From assembly GCA_001557505.1 (NCBI GenBank), contig LSAX01000007.1, positions 868,001-932,000 on the forward strand: a DNA stretch of 64,000 bases. The letters run 5' to 3'. Source of the stretch: Reticulascus tulasneorum (taxonomy: Eukaryota; Ascomycota; Sordariomycetes; Glomerellales; Reticulascaceae). Positions 35,204 through 46,929 of the stretch are shown piece by piece. The first letter of the stretch is position 1; every line of letters starts with the position of its first letter. The notes below the pieces were generated by a model. That model saw only the letters and a list, made by a program, of their open reading frames with translations. It did not search any database and was not told where the DNA came from. The translations under genes were made by a program, and so were the position numbers.

Positions 35204-37898
35204 ATGGACCTCCAGCGTGGGTGGACTCAGTTTCTGCGACAGAGTGCCCGGCGCCCGCGCTTGATCAGATGCGTCCTGTGCGAGTCGGACGGGGATGGCT
35301 CAGAAACTGGATACATCCTCCACTTCGAAAAGGTTCATTCCGCCAGTCTCAAGGACGGCGCGACCGCCGAGGAGAATCTCGAGACGATTCTGAGCTACTA
35401 TCGCAGGTAAGGGAAAATTCTCTCAGCATTTCTGGGGGCCTGGGGCGGCGGCGGGGGGGCGCTGCTCATGTTTGGCCAACAGACCCCGCGCAGAGCCTGT
35501 CTGTCTGCCTTCTTCCGTCTTGTTTTTTTCTCTCCCTTTTCCTTTGTGTATCTTTGGAGAAGGCAACCAGATGCGCCCCAAGCTGGTTCGCATCCAATTG
35601 GGGGTCCGGCCAATTAGAGGCGCCCGCGACACGCTTCTAGTGCGCGGCCCATTTTACCCGTGTAGCATCTTTCTGACTAAAGTTTTTGGCTTATGCAGAT
35701 CCAAAGACGGTACTAGCGCTGCGAGAGCCTTGCCACATAGTCCAGCAGAAGCCCCGAAACCACCACCGCCTCGAAACAATGAGAAGACCCAAGAAGTCCT
35801 CCCAGAGGCTGTTTCTCGGCACGCGGATGCAGGTCCCTCAGACGCCGCATCTGCCAGCGCTGATGCTGCTGTTACAAGGGTTGCTTCGCCTGTAGGGAGC
35901 ATGAAGCGCCTCGGGAGCCGTTCGCAGTCTCCGCCCCGACGGAGTCGGGCCAGGCCGGCTTCCAGCACTCAGGTTCCCGAGGATCCCGTCGAGTTCAGTC
36001 GAGCTCGCACGTATAAGTCTGGGAAGTTATGGACCCCCGAGGCTGGCTCTTCCCAGACCTCAAAGCCTTCTCCCACCACCCCCACACCCCCCGTAGCCCC
36101 CAGGTCTCGCCCACCCCACGGTGGCACACCGAGAACCTCATCCCGTCAGGGGCAACCCGCCCGGCAAGGGTCCAATGTCAGGAGTCAACCATCACCAGAG
36201 GATGACATCTCTACCAGTACCCTGATCAAAGAGCCCGAGACCCGGCCAATCAGCCAAGAACAGCTGGTTGCCGAGGTCAAGGGCATCTACGCGGGCCTGG
36301 TCATGGTAGAAAGCAAGTGCATTGAAGTCGACAATGCCCAGAGTTCCAACAACGACAACACGCATACGTTAAATAATGAGCAGTGGCAGGCTCTGATCGC
36401 CCTACACCGCACCTTGCTCCACGAACACCATGATTTCTTCTTGGCATCGCAGCATCCCTCTGCTAGCCCTGCCTTGAGAAGACTCGCTTCCAAGTACGCT
36501 ATGCCGGCCAGGATGTGGCGTCACGGCATCCACTCCTTTCTCGAACTCCTCCGCCATCGCCTGCCGCTGTCTCTGGAGCATATGCTCACGTTCATTTACT
36601 TGGCGTACAGCATGATGGCTCTCCTCTACGAGACTGTCCCGGCGTTCGAGGACACTTGGATTGAGTGCCTTGGTGACCTTGGCCGATACCGGATGGCCAT
36701 CGAAGACGACAATCTCCAGGACCGTGACGTGTGGACGTCAGTCAGTCGTCATTGGTACAGCAAGGCGTCTGACAAGGCACCAACAACCGGGAGGTTGTAC
36801 CACCATTTGGCAATTCTTGCAAGACCAAAGGTTTTGCAGCAGCTGTACTACTACAGCAAATCCCTCTGTGTTCCCGTACCATTCCCATCCGCTCGAGAGT
36901 CCATCTTGACGCTCTTCGACCCGATTCTTGCCGGGCAGCAGTCCCGCTTGCCGCGGCTCGACCTGGCTTATGTGTCTGCCCATGCCGTGCTTTTTAGCGA
37001 CAAGCATCACGATAAGTTTCAACCTGCCGTCGATGAGTTTCTTGGAGGCATTGATATTCACATAGCCAGAACTGCTCGCGGCTGGGTGGAGCCTGGGTAT
37101 CACATTGGCATTTCCAATTCGTGCGCCTTGGTAAATTATGGAAGTGAAGAGAACGTTATCATGAAGGCGATGAAGCCTGACAAGGGAGATGACAATCAAG
37201 ATCATCCAATGCAAGGCAATCTCGACGGACCAGGGAAGAATTTTGAGGATTCTTTGACACTGGCCTGTGGCACTCACAGGGTTGTTTGGCGCCGCTACGG
37301 CGATCCATCCATCCTAGCTTACCTGCACGTCACCCTGGTGTTCGTGTTTCACTTAACGTTCTTCCCCGCCGCGATGCTATACATCGAAAGGCGCTTCCCG
37401 TGGAAACTTCTTGCGGTAAACCTGAATACGTTGTCTCAATCTTTCGACAATCCTTCTCGCTACGAAGATGATAGCTTCCCTCGCCCAGCCAAAGGCGACG
37501 CACCCCGGCCACTGCCCGAAGATTATGCTCAGAGGGGGCTTCTCTGGGTCGAAAAGTACTTCCCCATCGACTGGTTTTCGAACGACAAGATCGATGACGA
37601 CGAAAAGTACTTCGAGGTGGCATCCATGGAGGAGCAGAGGAAAATTCGCATCCTTTGGCTCGCATGCCGCATTGCACATTTATCGAAATGGCTTCACTAT
37701 GATCAGAAAACCCGACAATTCTCGGTCCCTTCTGAATATGATGAAGACATAGAAACACTGCCTCTTGCCGCGGGTCAACTTGACAACCAGGCTCAGGGAG
37801 AAGTTCCATCTGGGGTGCCAACTTTCACTCCTACCACGACCGCCATGGACACTGATGATTCAACGCCAAACCTAGGACCACCCAGAATTATAGAGTGA
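35204..37898 (+). CDS. Est1-type DNA/RNA-binding protein with N-terminal C2H2-like finger
   Basis: The core belongs to the fungal Est1/Ebs1/SMG5-7 DNA/RNA-binding family, whose members act in telomere maintenance or nonsense-mediated decay. Exons are 35204-35406 and 35699-37898, with a 292-nt intron (GTAAGG donor, CTGACTAAAG branch, TATGCAG acceptor); the protein is 800 aa. Residues 23-45 form CxxC-x13-HxxxxH, a C2H2-like finger (Cys23, Cys26, His40, His45). A proline/serine-rich disordered region covers about 70-250. The Est1-type domain starts near 260 and includes LLHEHHDFFLASQHPSASPA, WRHGIHSFLELLRHRLP, WIECLGDLGRYRMAIED and GRLYHHLAILARPKVLQQLY. A hydrophobic stretch (TLVFVFHLTFFPAAMLYI) near 605 is also usual in the fungal family. 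No PIN nuclease domain is visible. The long intron joins the finger to the core, so exon 1 is the less certain part. A telomere or NMD role is inference. Confidence 0.85.
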
Positions 37899-40800
37899 CC
37901 TCATCTCATGGCCACAACGAGTACACAATTTGGCGCCGCAATGAGGCTCTTTGCATAGACTTTCGCTCTGCGGGACAAGCAAGAGCAAGCTAGGTAAAGC
38001 CCAACGCGATGCCCGACTGGCAAAGGGAAGGAAAAGGAACGGAGACCAGGGGCGGGGACATGGCAGGTTGGGATGGAGACGAGAGCCGATTCGTGGATAA
38101 AGTACTGGGTTGGGAATATCTGGCGGAACTGGAAATTTTATTGAAGAGACTCCAGCATAGAAGCTTGGAGGCAGTCAGATATGCAACCAGGCCTTGATAC
38201 CGCCCACAACAACACAACACAAGAGCGCAGAATAACTATACCCAGATCGCTCCGTACGGAATTCATAGGTTAGCTGAACAGCGACGACGGTCCTGGACTT
38301 GGCAACAAAACACATTTATTTTAATGTTCCATTCAGCCCCTGGAATTGTAGCGGTTGCCTTTATCATACGTTGATCAATAGCCTGGACACACGTGGCGTT
38401 CCGCCCTGCCCCGAAAGAAGTTCTGGAACCACGTTACTACTCCCTTCACTGTGGATATCCTGGCCTGAGGACTAGATTGGATACCGTTCCTCGCCCTATA
38501 TCATTGCATTCGGGAATTACAGCTAGGATCACTATCCCGGCACTGGAAGTCGGAAGCTCCCCCGACTTGTTCTCTTCTGTCCAGAGACTCTGATTTGCTG
38601 CCTCGGATTTAGGAACAAGAAGCGCCCGCATTCCTTCACTCCTTTTTGTTTTGGAATTTTTCCGTGGCATATTTACGACAGAACCGCCAGTACATCCCAT
38701 ATGTACGGTGCGGGAACACCCAGATTGGCGTGTTGTTCGCATGTTGGACATTCATTCTCTTGGTTGAACATTTGTCCTTCACAATTCTATTCTTCTTTTC
38801 GCGATCGATTATGTGTTACTAGGATGCTATTTTGTGTTTTTTGCCCCGCACCCTTCTTTCTTCAAATCTTCTTTCTCTTTTTGCAGTACTGGTATGATGC
38901 TATGATGAACGATGAGTTTTACCTTGGCTGGTTCTATATTTGGGTATTTGGATGTTGACAAAGGCGAATAGGAGATTTATGGAGAGGGTGGCCCCTCTTC
39001 AATGTAACATGTGGCATTCTGAGGAGTTCAGGCCTTGCTAGATTAATAATAGTCGTCTTCTACCATGAATCTAGTTCTGCGTGAGCCAGATGACATCCAG
39101 CATCCCAGCATCCCAGCAACCCCATCCATCGCGACAGGCCATCCGCCCCTAGGATGGGGTAAGATGCAGGGCCCACGGAGGATTCGTCGATCAGCCGCAA
39201 TGTGCATTCCCGTCAGAACGCGGCTGTGAGGGTTGGGATGCGTTCCCCTGGGGTTCGCTGCGGATGCCTGCAGGTAGGCAATCGTCTGACAGCGGCTTGA
39301 CTCATGGCGTTGACCAATGTTCGCTATTACAGATCACAAGACCATTGGAGGCAACGGCCTTCCTCGCACCCTAGACCAAACCTCTTGCCGGTTTATCAAC
39401 CTCTTCCAATGTTGAGGCGCAGCCCAGCGGCGTCGAATCCAGGAGACCAGCGTCGACACAATCGAACGCCATCGCCAGGCAGATTCTTCGTCAGATACCC
39501 AACACCCATTATCTACCTACCCGCTTCAGTTAGCCCCCGTTTCTGAGCCTCAAATGGCCCCCTGCGGGGGTGCATTTGCGGTGACGTGGTGGCGTGAACG
39601 CGACTCCAGGAGACGCAAAGATACGCGAGCATGCAGATTCAGCAGTCCGGGATTGTTTACAGCCGCGTCTATTTGGACCAACGCTCACCGGCCATGATTT
39701 CATCACCAACACGGACTGACCAGCGTTCGAGTCCGTGATACCAAAGGCAGGCAGGCAAGGCAAGGCAGGCAGGCTGAACACCGCCCTGCGGCTGGTCATC
39801 GATGACCGACGGCTGGAAATTACGTCTAGGCTGCACGGATGATTTTTGGAGTCCCATGGCTCTGGGAAATGGATGTGACTCCTCCGAACTCAGGGGCAGA
39901 GCGGGCAAACTAATTAATCAGGCGACAGCCAGTCCAACCAACATATCCCAGTTTCGGTGAGCCTGCAAGCTTTCATTAACGCCGGGTACCTGTAAGGCAA
40001 ACATTCCAAAGCCTTCGAAGAGTCGACCCAGGGGTGGAATTGAAGGTGGGGGTGGTCAGTGCCCTAACCGGGCGCTAATTAGAAGACCCCTGGAGGACTG
40101 CTACAGGTACCGTGTGTGGTGTTGTTGGTACAGATTAATTACCTTGCAGGGCAGTTACGATGGCCCAAAAAGAGGCCCGGCCAACTCCAAATTACCGCCG
40201 ATTTTTATCGCAATGGGCAACTGCAGCAGGCCATGTTGTTGGTCTTTGTCTCCCACGCAGATCCCGCAAGGCAACCAAAATCAACCACGGTGGCATGGTT
40301 TGCGTGCCTCACCACCTTGACACACACCTACAAATCCGAAAGATAAAGAGAGAAACACGCCAGGGTTTTCCCTTTTCTTTTTCTACCCCTTCAATGCGCG
40401 GTTTCTTTCACGTTTTCCGTCGAAAGCACCGCGATGTTGCGACCTGGGTCGTTGTGCGATCTGTTCCTCCATCCGTCGCTGCTTTTGAGACGGGGCCTTC
40501 CTCTTGCGGCAATTTCGCTGCTTCAGGGAGGCATTCCTGGCCGTCGGCCGCAGGAGGCCACAGTGCCTCATCTCATCTGACCGAAAATAATGCGTGCGCA
40601 ACCACAACCAGCCAACACACTGCTACTCTGGTTGAGATAACTTAGCTGCACCATCCTTTGTGGTTCGTGACTGCGGCATCGGGAACCAACATGATGGTGT
40701 GTTTGGCTTGAGTTTTAATTTGCCGTGGAGCCTCGATCCGCCGTAAGATGCCCTCTGTGTTCCTCAAACCGGAACACTGACATTGCGACTTGGTGGGGGT

Positions 40801-43800
40801 GTGCCTCTCGATCCAATCACTGCCAAGGCCCCATCCATTGCGGAACAAGGCAGCTGGATGCCTTCTTTTTTCCGCATTCCCTTGCCACGGCCTTGCGTGT
40901 GCTTATCCTCTCTCACCGAGGACGGTGAGCGAGTCCTCCTCCCCAACGTCCCCATACGAAACGACAGCGGTTTACACCTTCTCTTTCCCGGTCGGCCGCC
41001 CCTATCGCGCAGGTGAGAAATGTAGGATTATGTTCTTTGATCTGCTCCCCCCCTTATTATAGCAGCTTTCTTGTTGGACCTTCGGGAGGCATCGTGAGGC
41101 TCCAGCGCCCGCAGCGATTCGACCACGGAGTCCGGTGCGACTTTTCGTGCGGGCCTTGCAGCAATGTGACATGGTATACCAGATGCCTGCTTTGTTGCCT
41201 TTTTACTAATAGTCCGTACTCGTGCTTGGTTCCATATCATGCGAAACATTGGTCCGGTGTTTGGTCGTTCCTCTCTATTTTAGGCAAGACGCCCCGTCAT
41301 GCCAATTCCCTCGTGCGGGGGCATGTTGCACCAACCTACTCCATTTGCTACCCTAATCACCTATAGCTTAGAAGATTGTCGTCACTGCAGCCTTATTTTG
41401 TACGTTGCCTCCAATTAGGTAGTCTATCTCGCTGTGGGCAGTAAGTGCAGTGCGGTCCAGAACAATCCCACTCCAGGCTTCCCCAGCCCTGTAGGGGTTA
41501 TTCGGCCAGTCTTCTAATTCTTCCGCACTCAGCTTGCTTATGGTGTCGTACCACGTATAAGCATAGCCAGATTTAGCTGAGGAATAACTCCACTGCATCA
41601 GCATAGCTCTGCCATCGGAGATCGCCTTCGCCGTCTCCTCGGTGACATTTTCAGGAGTCTTGGGTAAGCCACATCAGCGCGCTGTATTCGGAGCATCGCC
41701 AGTGGTCCCTCTAGCGCAAGGCTGCGCGGGAATATAGGGCGTTCTGCATTAACTAATGCGCCTAGAACTATTGGCGTAGCTTCCATGCCGGAAACAGACG
41801 GAAAACACATCTCATTCCCCCGCAGGAATATTGGCAGGTTTGCCTTAATCTAGGCTCATGCATCTTTCGAACAATGGAACAACGTCAAACCCCGCCGCTG
41901 TGCCATCGGAGGAATATTTCCGGTCCGCCGTGACGTGGTTCGCATGTATGCAATGTGTGAATGAGAGGTCGGCTTGACTCGAGGTTACCCCACAATTGCA
42001 CGGGGTAATCATGGAGAAGTACAGATTCACGCGGCTGGCTTGCACGGGATTGCGTGCATGTGGTTTCGGAATGAAATCAGCTCTGCCTCTGTTCTCTCTG
42101 GTCATCGGACTTTTTGCCTAGCTTATGTCTCAGCTCGCCTCCGATAACCTGGTTCTGATTAGCTGGGGGAGTTTGAGACATGACTTCGGTGACGACGTGG
42201 GTTTTAGTGCGTAGTGAGGTGCTCTGCCCGCAGCTGATCCCTTCTAGTGCACTTTCACCGACCAAGGGCGCTCCAGTACAGGGGTTCGTTGCGTAAGAAT
42301 CCAAAACCACATGAGAGCCGCTTCATGCAGGTTGTTCTATGTTCGGTCACTGTACCCACTCCATCAGCGGGTCCCCTAACGCCTCGCGACGCCTTGCTGA
42401 CTACTTCGGTAAGCAATTCACTGTCCAAAGCGCCGCCGCTTGCGGTCGTGGTTAATCAGATCACAAGAAGGTCATACTCACTCGCAGCGTTGTCCAATTC
42501 CGGGCACACCACGTCAGGCAGTTCTTGTAATTTCGGTAAGAAGGAAATAGCTAGACACCGAACCTGCCTAAAGCCACGAATGCGGCTGTCCCCGGTGGGT
42601 AATCACAACTGCACATTTTACCATCTGCGGCTCAACAGTAAATTTCGGGGCGGTTGGCCTAGCTTCCATATCGAAATGAGAAAAACAGGTGAGGCAACTT
42701 GACTTGCCCATTGTGGTTGGTAGGTTGGGACTACCTCGGCCAATTCACATGGACCAGCTGGGCGATACGCCGGACCTGGCGGTGTTGTAAGAGCAGCGAG
42801 GTTAATAAGGCTGTGGTGTTTGATGATGCCTTCATGAAATTTTGGAACTTCAAAGGGCAGCGTCTCCTGGTCGCCTTGTTATGCCTTCCCCAATCTGGGT
42901 TAATCAGAAATTGAGGGAGGTGATGGTGGCGCTGCAGCCTTGTCAGAGAAAACACATCACACCGAGCAGTCTCAGAAGGTTGGGTACTCGGACAAGGATC
43001 AACAGCGATCATGATTGTTACAGAATAGATAGGAGTTGTATGTATGCTTGAACTGCGCCAGCCTTCGTCGGTATCGTAGCCGAACCCCTGGGCGGGTTCG
43101 AAGTGAGCTCCTCATTGCCTCCTTTCACGGAAACTCCGAAATTACAATTTAGAAACCTCCAAGGCAATGTTCCCCACGCCCTTATCCATCACCATTTCAT
43201 GACAAGTTCTCCTGAATCATCCCAACACCGAGTACCAGCCACCGCCATCCCATTTTGCGAGGGCCATCGAAGAGGAAGGGGGAAACCAACCAATGCGCCC
43301 CCTCGGCCGTGACCAAACCCAGAACCCATAGTGTGAACCTCAACAGCTGATATCTACGCTTTCGTACAAGCTTCAACTGCCCAAAGCCATGCTCGTTTTC
43401 ACTGCTCTTTCCAGTCCATCGTCTTTGAACAAGGAAGCTCTATCCTCTTCCTGCCAAACAACTCTCCTCGGGTCTCCCAATCCCGCGTCGTCAAACACCG
43501 CCGCCATGACTAACTTCTTGGGATATATTTTTTAAGAATGGGTATGTGAAATGTAAAGAAATGATGGAAAGAGAATGGTCATTAACATGTCATCAACCAG
43601 GTACAAACCCAGCCGCCAAAACCAACGATGATCCTAAACTCCCAAGTCATTTCCCGCCGTGAACAGATGAGTTGGAGAAGATGGCATCAATCTCATGCAC
43701 AATATGGCACTCATGAACAGTTAAAGCCGACCAAGACATCATTGAAGACAATTACGCACGTCCCACAAACTTTTCACACAACACATGGGTAGAAACTTTT

Positions 43801-43943
43801 GGTTGGAGAGAGCTCCAACACCTGCAGAAAGAAGTAGGAAATATACGAAACAAAGCCTCTGAAAAAGAAAGAATGAAGTGAACGGGGAAAGAAACCGCTG
43901 AGACCAAATGTATAGACATGACTCTTTCAGCTTCGGAGCGTTT
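37899..43943. other. large intergenic region, no gene supported
   Basis: About 6 kb between the Est1-type gene and the 3' end of the trypsin-fold gene. The largest frame (40160-40645, plus, 161 codons) has no family signature; an internal ATG at 40395 follows a C/T-rich tract but encodes only 83 residues. A T-rich segment (38640-38890) and a GGCA repeat (39746-39774) are visible. Nothing else is supported. Confidence 0.5.
39746..39774. repeat. GGCA/GGCAA short tandem repeat
   Basis: Alternating GGCA and GGCAA units in intergenic DNA form an imperfect microsatellite of about 29 bases. Confidence 0.8.
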
Positions 43944-45959
43944 TCAAGCCCGGAGTGCCATCAGGTACTCGATCTCCGAGATCAGTGGTGGTGCTTTGGA
44001 TCGGCGGAGCTGAGAGATACCATCCAGCAGCCCGTCTTCACCGACAGCCACCTCGACATCCTGGACGAAGGAGCTGTCTGCAGAGCCGTCGCTGATGGCA
44101 GTTGGACACGACAATGCCAAGGACGGAGTATCAGAGAGACCGCAGTGGTGGTGGTCAGCTCCAATTGGTAAAATGCGACGACCCGAAGGATACTCTGCCT
44201 TGGCTGGTGCCGAAGATGGGGTTGAGTTGGCGGCGACTTGAACCGAACTGCCTTGGTTGGAGGAATCATCTGCATTGCTGGCTGCGGAGGCGGGGATTAC
44301 GGGGTACGTTGCCTGCCCCTCACGAACCAACGGCTGCAAGCAATCGAACGAGCTTGGTTGGGCGCCAATCCTGTTGATGAAAGCAAGATCCTTTTTTCGG
44401 TTCCTGTCGAGAGGATCCATGGACAGCGTATTCCACGGGTCGTGGTTCACGTTCTGGAGCAACTGTAGTGGATTTACTTGACCTAAGGGAGGGCAGAGGC
44501 TCTCTGGCTCATCTGGAGACAGTGCTACCGTCTGCTTGGACTGATCTTCAATGTCAGCTTTCATGTCGACGAAGGGTGTGAAGTAGGTGAGTCGATTTTT
44601 CATCATGGGTCGGAGCGGCCCATACGAAGTCTGTCGACCCCATACATGGCCAATGACATGGTTATCGGAACGACGAACCAGCCAGGCGCCCGAGTCGCCT
44701 GGTGCGCCGATTCCGCTGGTGACCCAATCCTTTACGGTCTGCCAGCGGAGGCTGTTGCAACACGCATCCTCGCAGTTGGCCGGGCATTCGCCCGGCGAGT
44801 ACTGTCGCACTGTCCACTCCCGGTGATATATGTTCTTCCAGTACTGCAGTCCCGGCACCTCGGACGTGAAGCCAAGCGAGTACCCGCTTGTACGACCCAT
44901 GGCGTAGACCTCGGTGTTACCCTGAACCTCTGCATAACCCTGAACCGCAACCCTCTTGTTAGTGATTGGGAAAGCGAGAATTGGCAGTACGTTGGCGCCG
45001 CTCTCGGGCATGCGGATGGCAACCCAGTCCATCTCCACCATCGTGAGCTCCCGGGATTGGTTAACCTGGTTGAAGATCCGTGAGCGCCGGAAGCTTTGGG
45101 CCCCTGAGGCAAACTCAATCACACCGAGCAGCTTCTGCCCTCTGCTAGAGCGGGTTGCCATGTTATAGATAAGATCGGAATCGGATGGGTGGCAGACCTG
45201 AAGGTTCTGGTTCACATCCATGTCCTCAAACGGATGGAATGCGCTGGTGGCGAACGTGCCTTCACCGATCCGAATAAAGCCTCCAACCGAAGCCGTATCT
45301 CGACCATATTCAAGTCCGATGGACACTCCCATCGTTGATAATTCTCTGTATATCGCATGTTTGGGAGGGCATTCCACGTCAGGGTGTGTGTTGCTGGTGC
45401 CCAGCCAGCCTGTCGACTTGCGAACTTCGCCTTCGCAGAACATGATCTTCGTAGATTTGAACTGCCGAGGTAGGTTGTCCATGATAATATTCTCGATTGA
45501 CTCTTTCGTCGGAGCTTCGAGCATCGCCGACGTGGTAATGAATATGACGCGGGATATGTCCGAGCCGGCTAGTTCTGGGAAGGTTTGGACGTCCACAGAG
45601 AAGCCCGCCGGGGAGTGTTGTCGTAACTCGTGGGCCAGGCAACCCACCAATGTAGTTTCCCATACTGAGGCAAAGTCATCTGGGTCGTTGACTCGGGCAT
45701 GATAAGGCCGGGCACAGTAGTCTTGGACAACTGTGTTCGGATGGGCCTGGCTGTAATCATCGACATCGCTATCCACGCCAACAGGACAGTCGCGATGCCT
45801 CTTGAACAAAGGGTTGGCGATGTCGAAAATCTTGACGGGGAGGTCGAAGACCTGGTCTTCAGTGGCCTCGTGTGGATTATGTAAGTCGATAGAATCGTCG
45901 TCAGAGGAGTGGTAGATTGAGGGATAGGTCGTGTCGTCTCTCGGTCGCTTGGACGTCAT
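43944..45959 (-). CDS. uncharacterised trypsin-fold (S1-like) protein
   Basis: This is an intronless protein of 671 aa. The C-terminal half has the layout of a chymotrypsin/trypsin-fold protease: candidate catalytic His242 (SAFHPFED), Asp311 (EMDWVAI) and Ser423 in GAPGDSGAWLV, followed by GHVWGR. GRTSGYSLGF (355-364) also fits the fold. There is no signal peptide, and the N terminus is polar and acidic (SSDDDS), so it probably acts inside the cell, unlike digestive trypsins. A segment at 137-182 (VIFITTSAMLEAPTKESIEN to FCEGEVRKS) precedes the protease-like part; I recall this arrangement in hypothetical proteins of other Pezizomycotina. The last 150 residues are low-complexity. Substrate and role are unknown. 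The open frame continues upstream to 46109 from a TTG, so the ATG at 45959 is the start. A TATA box lies 195 bases upstream. Confidence 0.8.
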   Translation of the reverse strand: MTSKRPRDDTTYPSIYHSSDDDSIDLHNPHEATEDQVFDLPVKIFDIANPLFKRHRDCPVGVDSDVDDYSQAHPNTVVQDYCARPYHARVNDPDDFASVWETTLVGCLAHELRQHSPAGFSVDVQTFPELAGSDISRVIFITTSAMLEAPTKESIENIIMDNLPRQFKSTKIMFCEGEVRKSTGWLGTSNTHPDVECPPKHAIYRELSTMGVSIGLEYGRDTASVGGFIRIGEGTFATSAFHPFEDMDVNQNLQVCHPSDSDLIYNMATRSSRGQKLLGVIEFASGAQSFRRSRIFNQVNQSRELTMVEMDWVAIRMPESGANVLPILAFPITNKRVAVQGYAEVQGNTEVYAMGRTSGYSLGFTSEVPGLQYWKNIYHREWTVRQYSPGECPANCEDACCNSLRWQTVKDWVTSGIGAPGDSGAWLVRRSDNHVIGHVWGRQTSYGPLRPMMKNRLTYFTPFVDMKADIEDQSKQTVALSPDEPESLCPPLGQVNPLQLLQNVNHDPWNTLSMDPLDRNRKKDLAFINRIGAQPSSFDCLQPLVREGQATYPVIPASAASNADDSSNQGSSVQVAANSTPSSAPAKAEYPSGRRILPIGADHHHCGLSDTPSLALSCPTAISDGSADSSFVQDVEVAVGEDGLLDGISQLRRSKAPPLISEIEYLMALRA

Positions 45960-46153
45960 GTTGGCGGGGTCGGTGGCCGAGATCAAGGGTGGCGGGGTTG
46001 GTTGCTGCAATCGGCGACTGCTGCGAGAAGGAGGATGAGGAATGGTGGAGGGAGTAACTTGCGAGATAATTGCTCTCAGCACATTGAGGGGAGTATAGAC
46101 ACGAGTCAATATGTTGTCGTGAGGTGGGTTGCGGCGAAATGTGAGGGGTCCAT

Positions 46154-46165
46154 CTTATATATAAG
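46154..46165 (-). promoter_or_regulatory. TATA box of the trypsin-fold gene
   Basis: CTTATATATAAG is a palindromic TATA element about 195 bases upstream of the ATG at 45959. An A/T-rich stretch follows at 46230-46252. Its position fits a core promoter for the minus-strand gene. Confidence 0.45.
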
Positions 46166-46470
46166 TGTTTTTCTTTTCTTTTTTCGCAGTGAGCTTCATC
46201 GCATGGTGGACTACCAAAACAAGCAGAAAACAAATATATAATAAAATAAAGTAGAGACATGCAAAGCCAGGTGGACAACAAGAAAGGTGGTGTGGGTGAG
46301 ACTTGGGGTAACTACCGCTTTGCCATGTGTTGTTCAAGATCCGCATCATCTGTGGCGAGCGTCGTCGTTTTTGCGCTAGCCTACCACCCACCCTGCCATA
46401 TGCACCACCATCCTTCGGCCGTCGTCAGGAAACCGCCCGCCTCTCGTTATTCTGGGATGACAGCACAGTT

Positions 46471-46496
46471 TGCCAGCCATGCCAGCCATGCCAGCT
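46471..46496. repeat. three copies of a 9-bp TGCCAGCCA unit
   Basis: Copies begin at 46471, 46480 and 46489; the third is degenerate. This is an intergenic minisatellite-like run. Confidence 0.75.
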
Positions 46497-46904
46497 CGGC
46501 CAACTCCAACTTCTAGCGTCCAACTCCGTTCCTGGGCAATCTGGGCGATTGATCGCTGTGGAATGGGACGATGCGTCCAGCTTTCACAAGTAGCTAAGAG
46601 ACATGAGCTGTAGCAAGCAAGCGGGCAACCATTAATGACGAGGGATGTGAATGGGTCCTACTACACCATTTCTGGGGACGGCAACACATCTAACACTGCC
46701 ATCCCTCCATGCCATGGTTGGTTACGCCTAGTGGTCGAAATTGACATTTTGGGGAGAAGAACTTGCCCGGCAGTGGTGACTGACTTAGATCCGCAACAGC
46801 CTCTTGAGAGCCTTTGGCCCGTCTCGTTGTGGCCAGAGTCGTTATAGGCGCCATGCGGAACGAATTAGCCCCCCAGGGTTGCTGTATCCAAACGCCACAC
46901 TCGC

Positions 46905-46929
46905 TCACCACCCCACCACCCCACCACCC
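46905..46929. repeat. CCACCCCA short tandem repeat
   Basis: Three C-rich CACCACCC-type units lie in tandem in intergenic DNA. No function is apparent. Confidence 0.7.

Noticed and set aside
40160..40645. 161-codon plus-strand ATG frame with an internal ATG after a CT-rich tract
   Set aside because: Three overlapping frames in the same place and no protein-like features; the CT tract alone is not sufficient.
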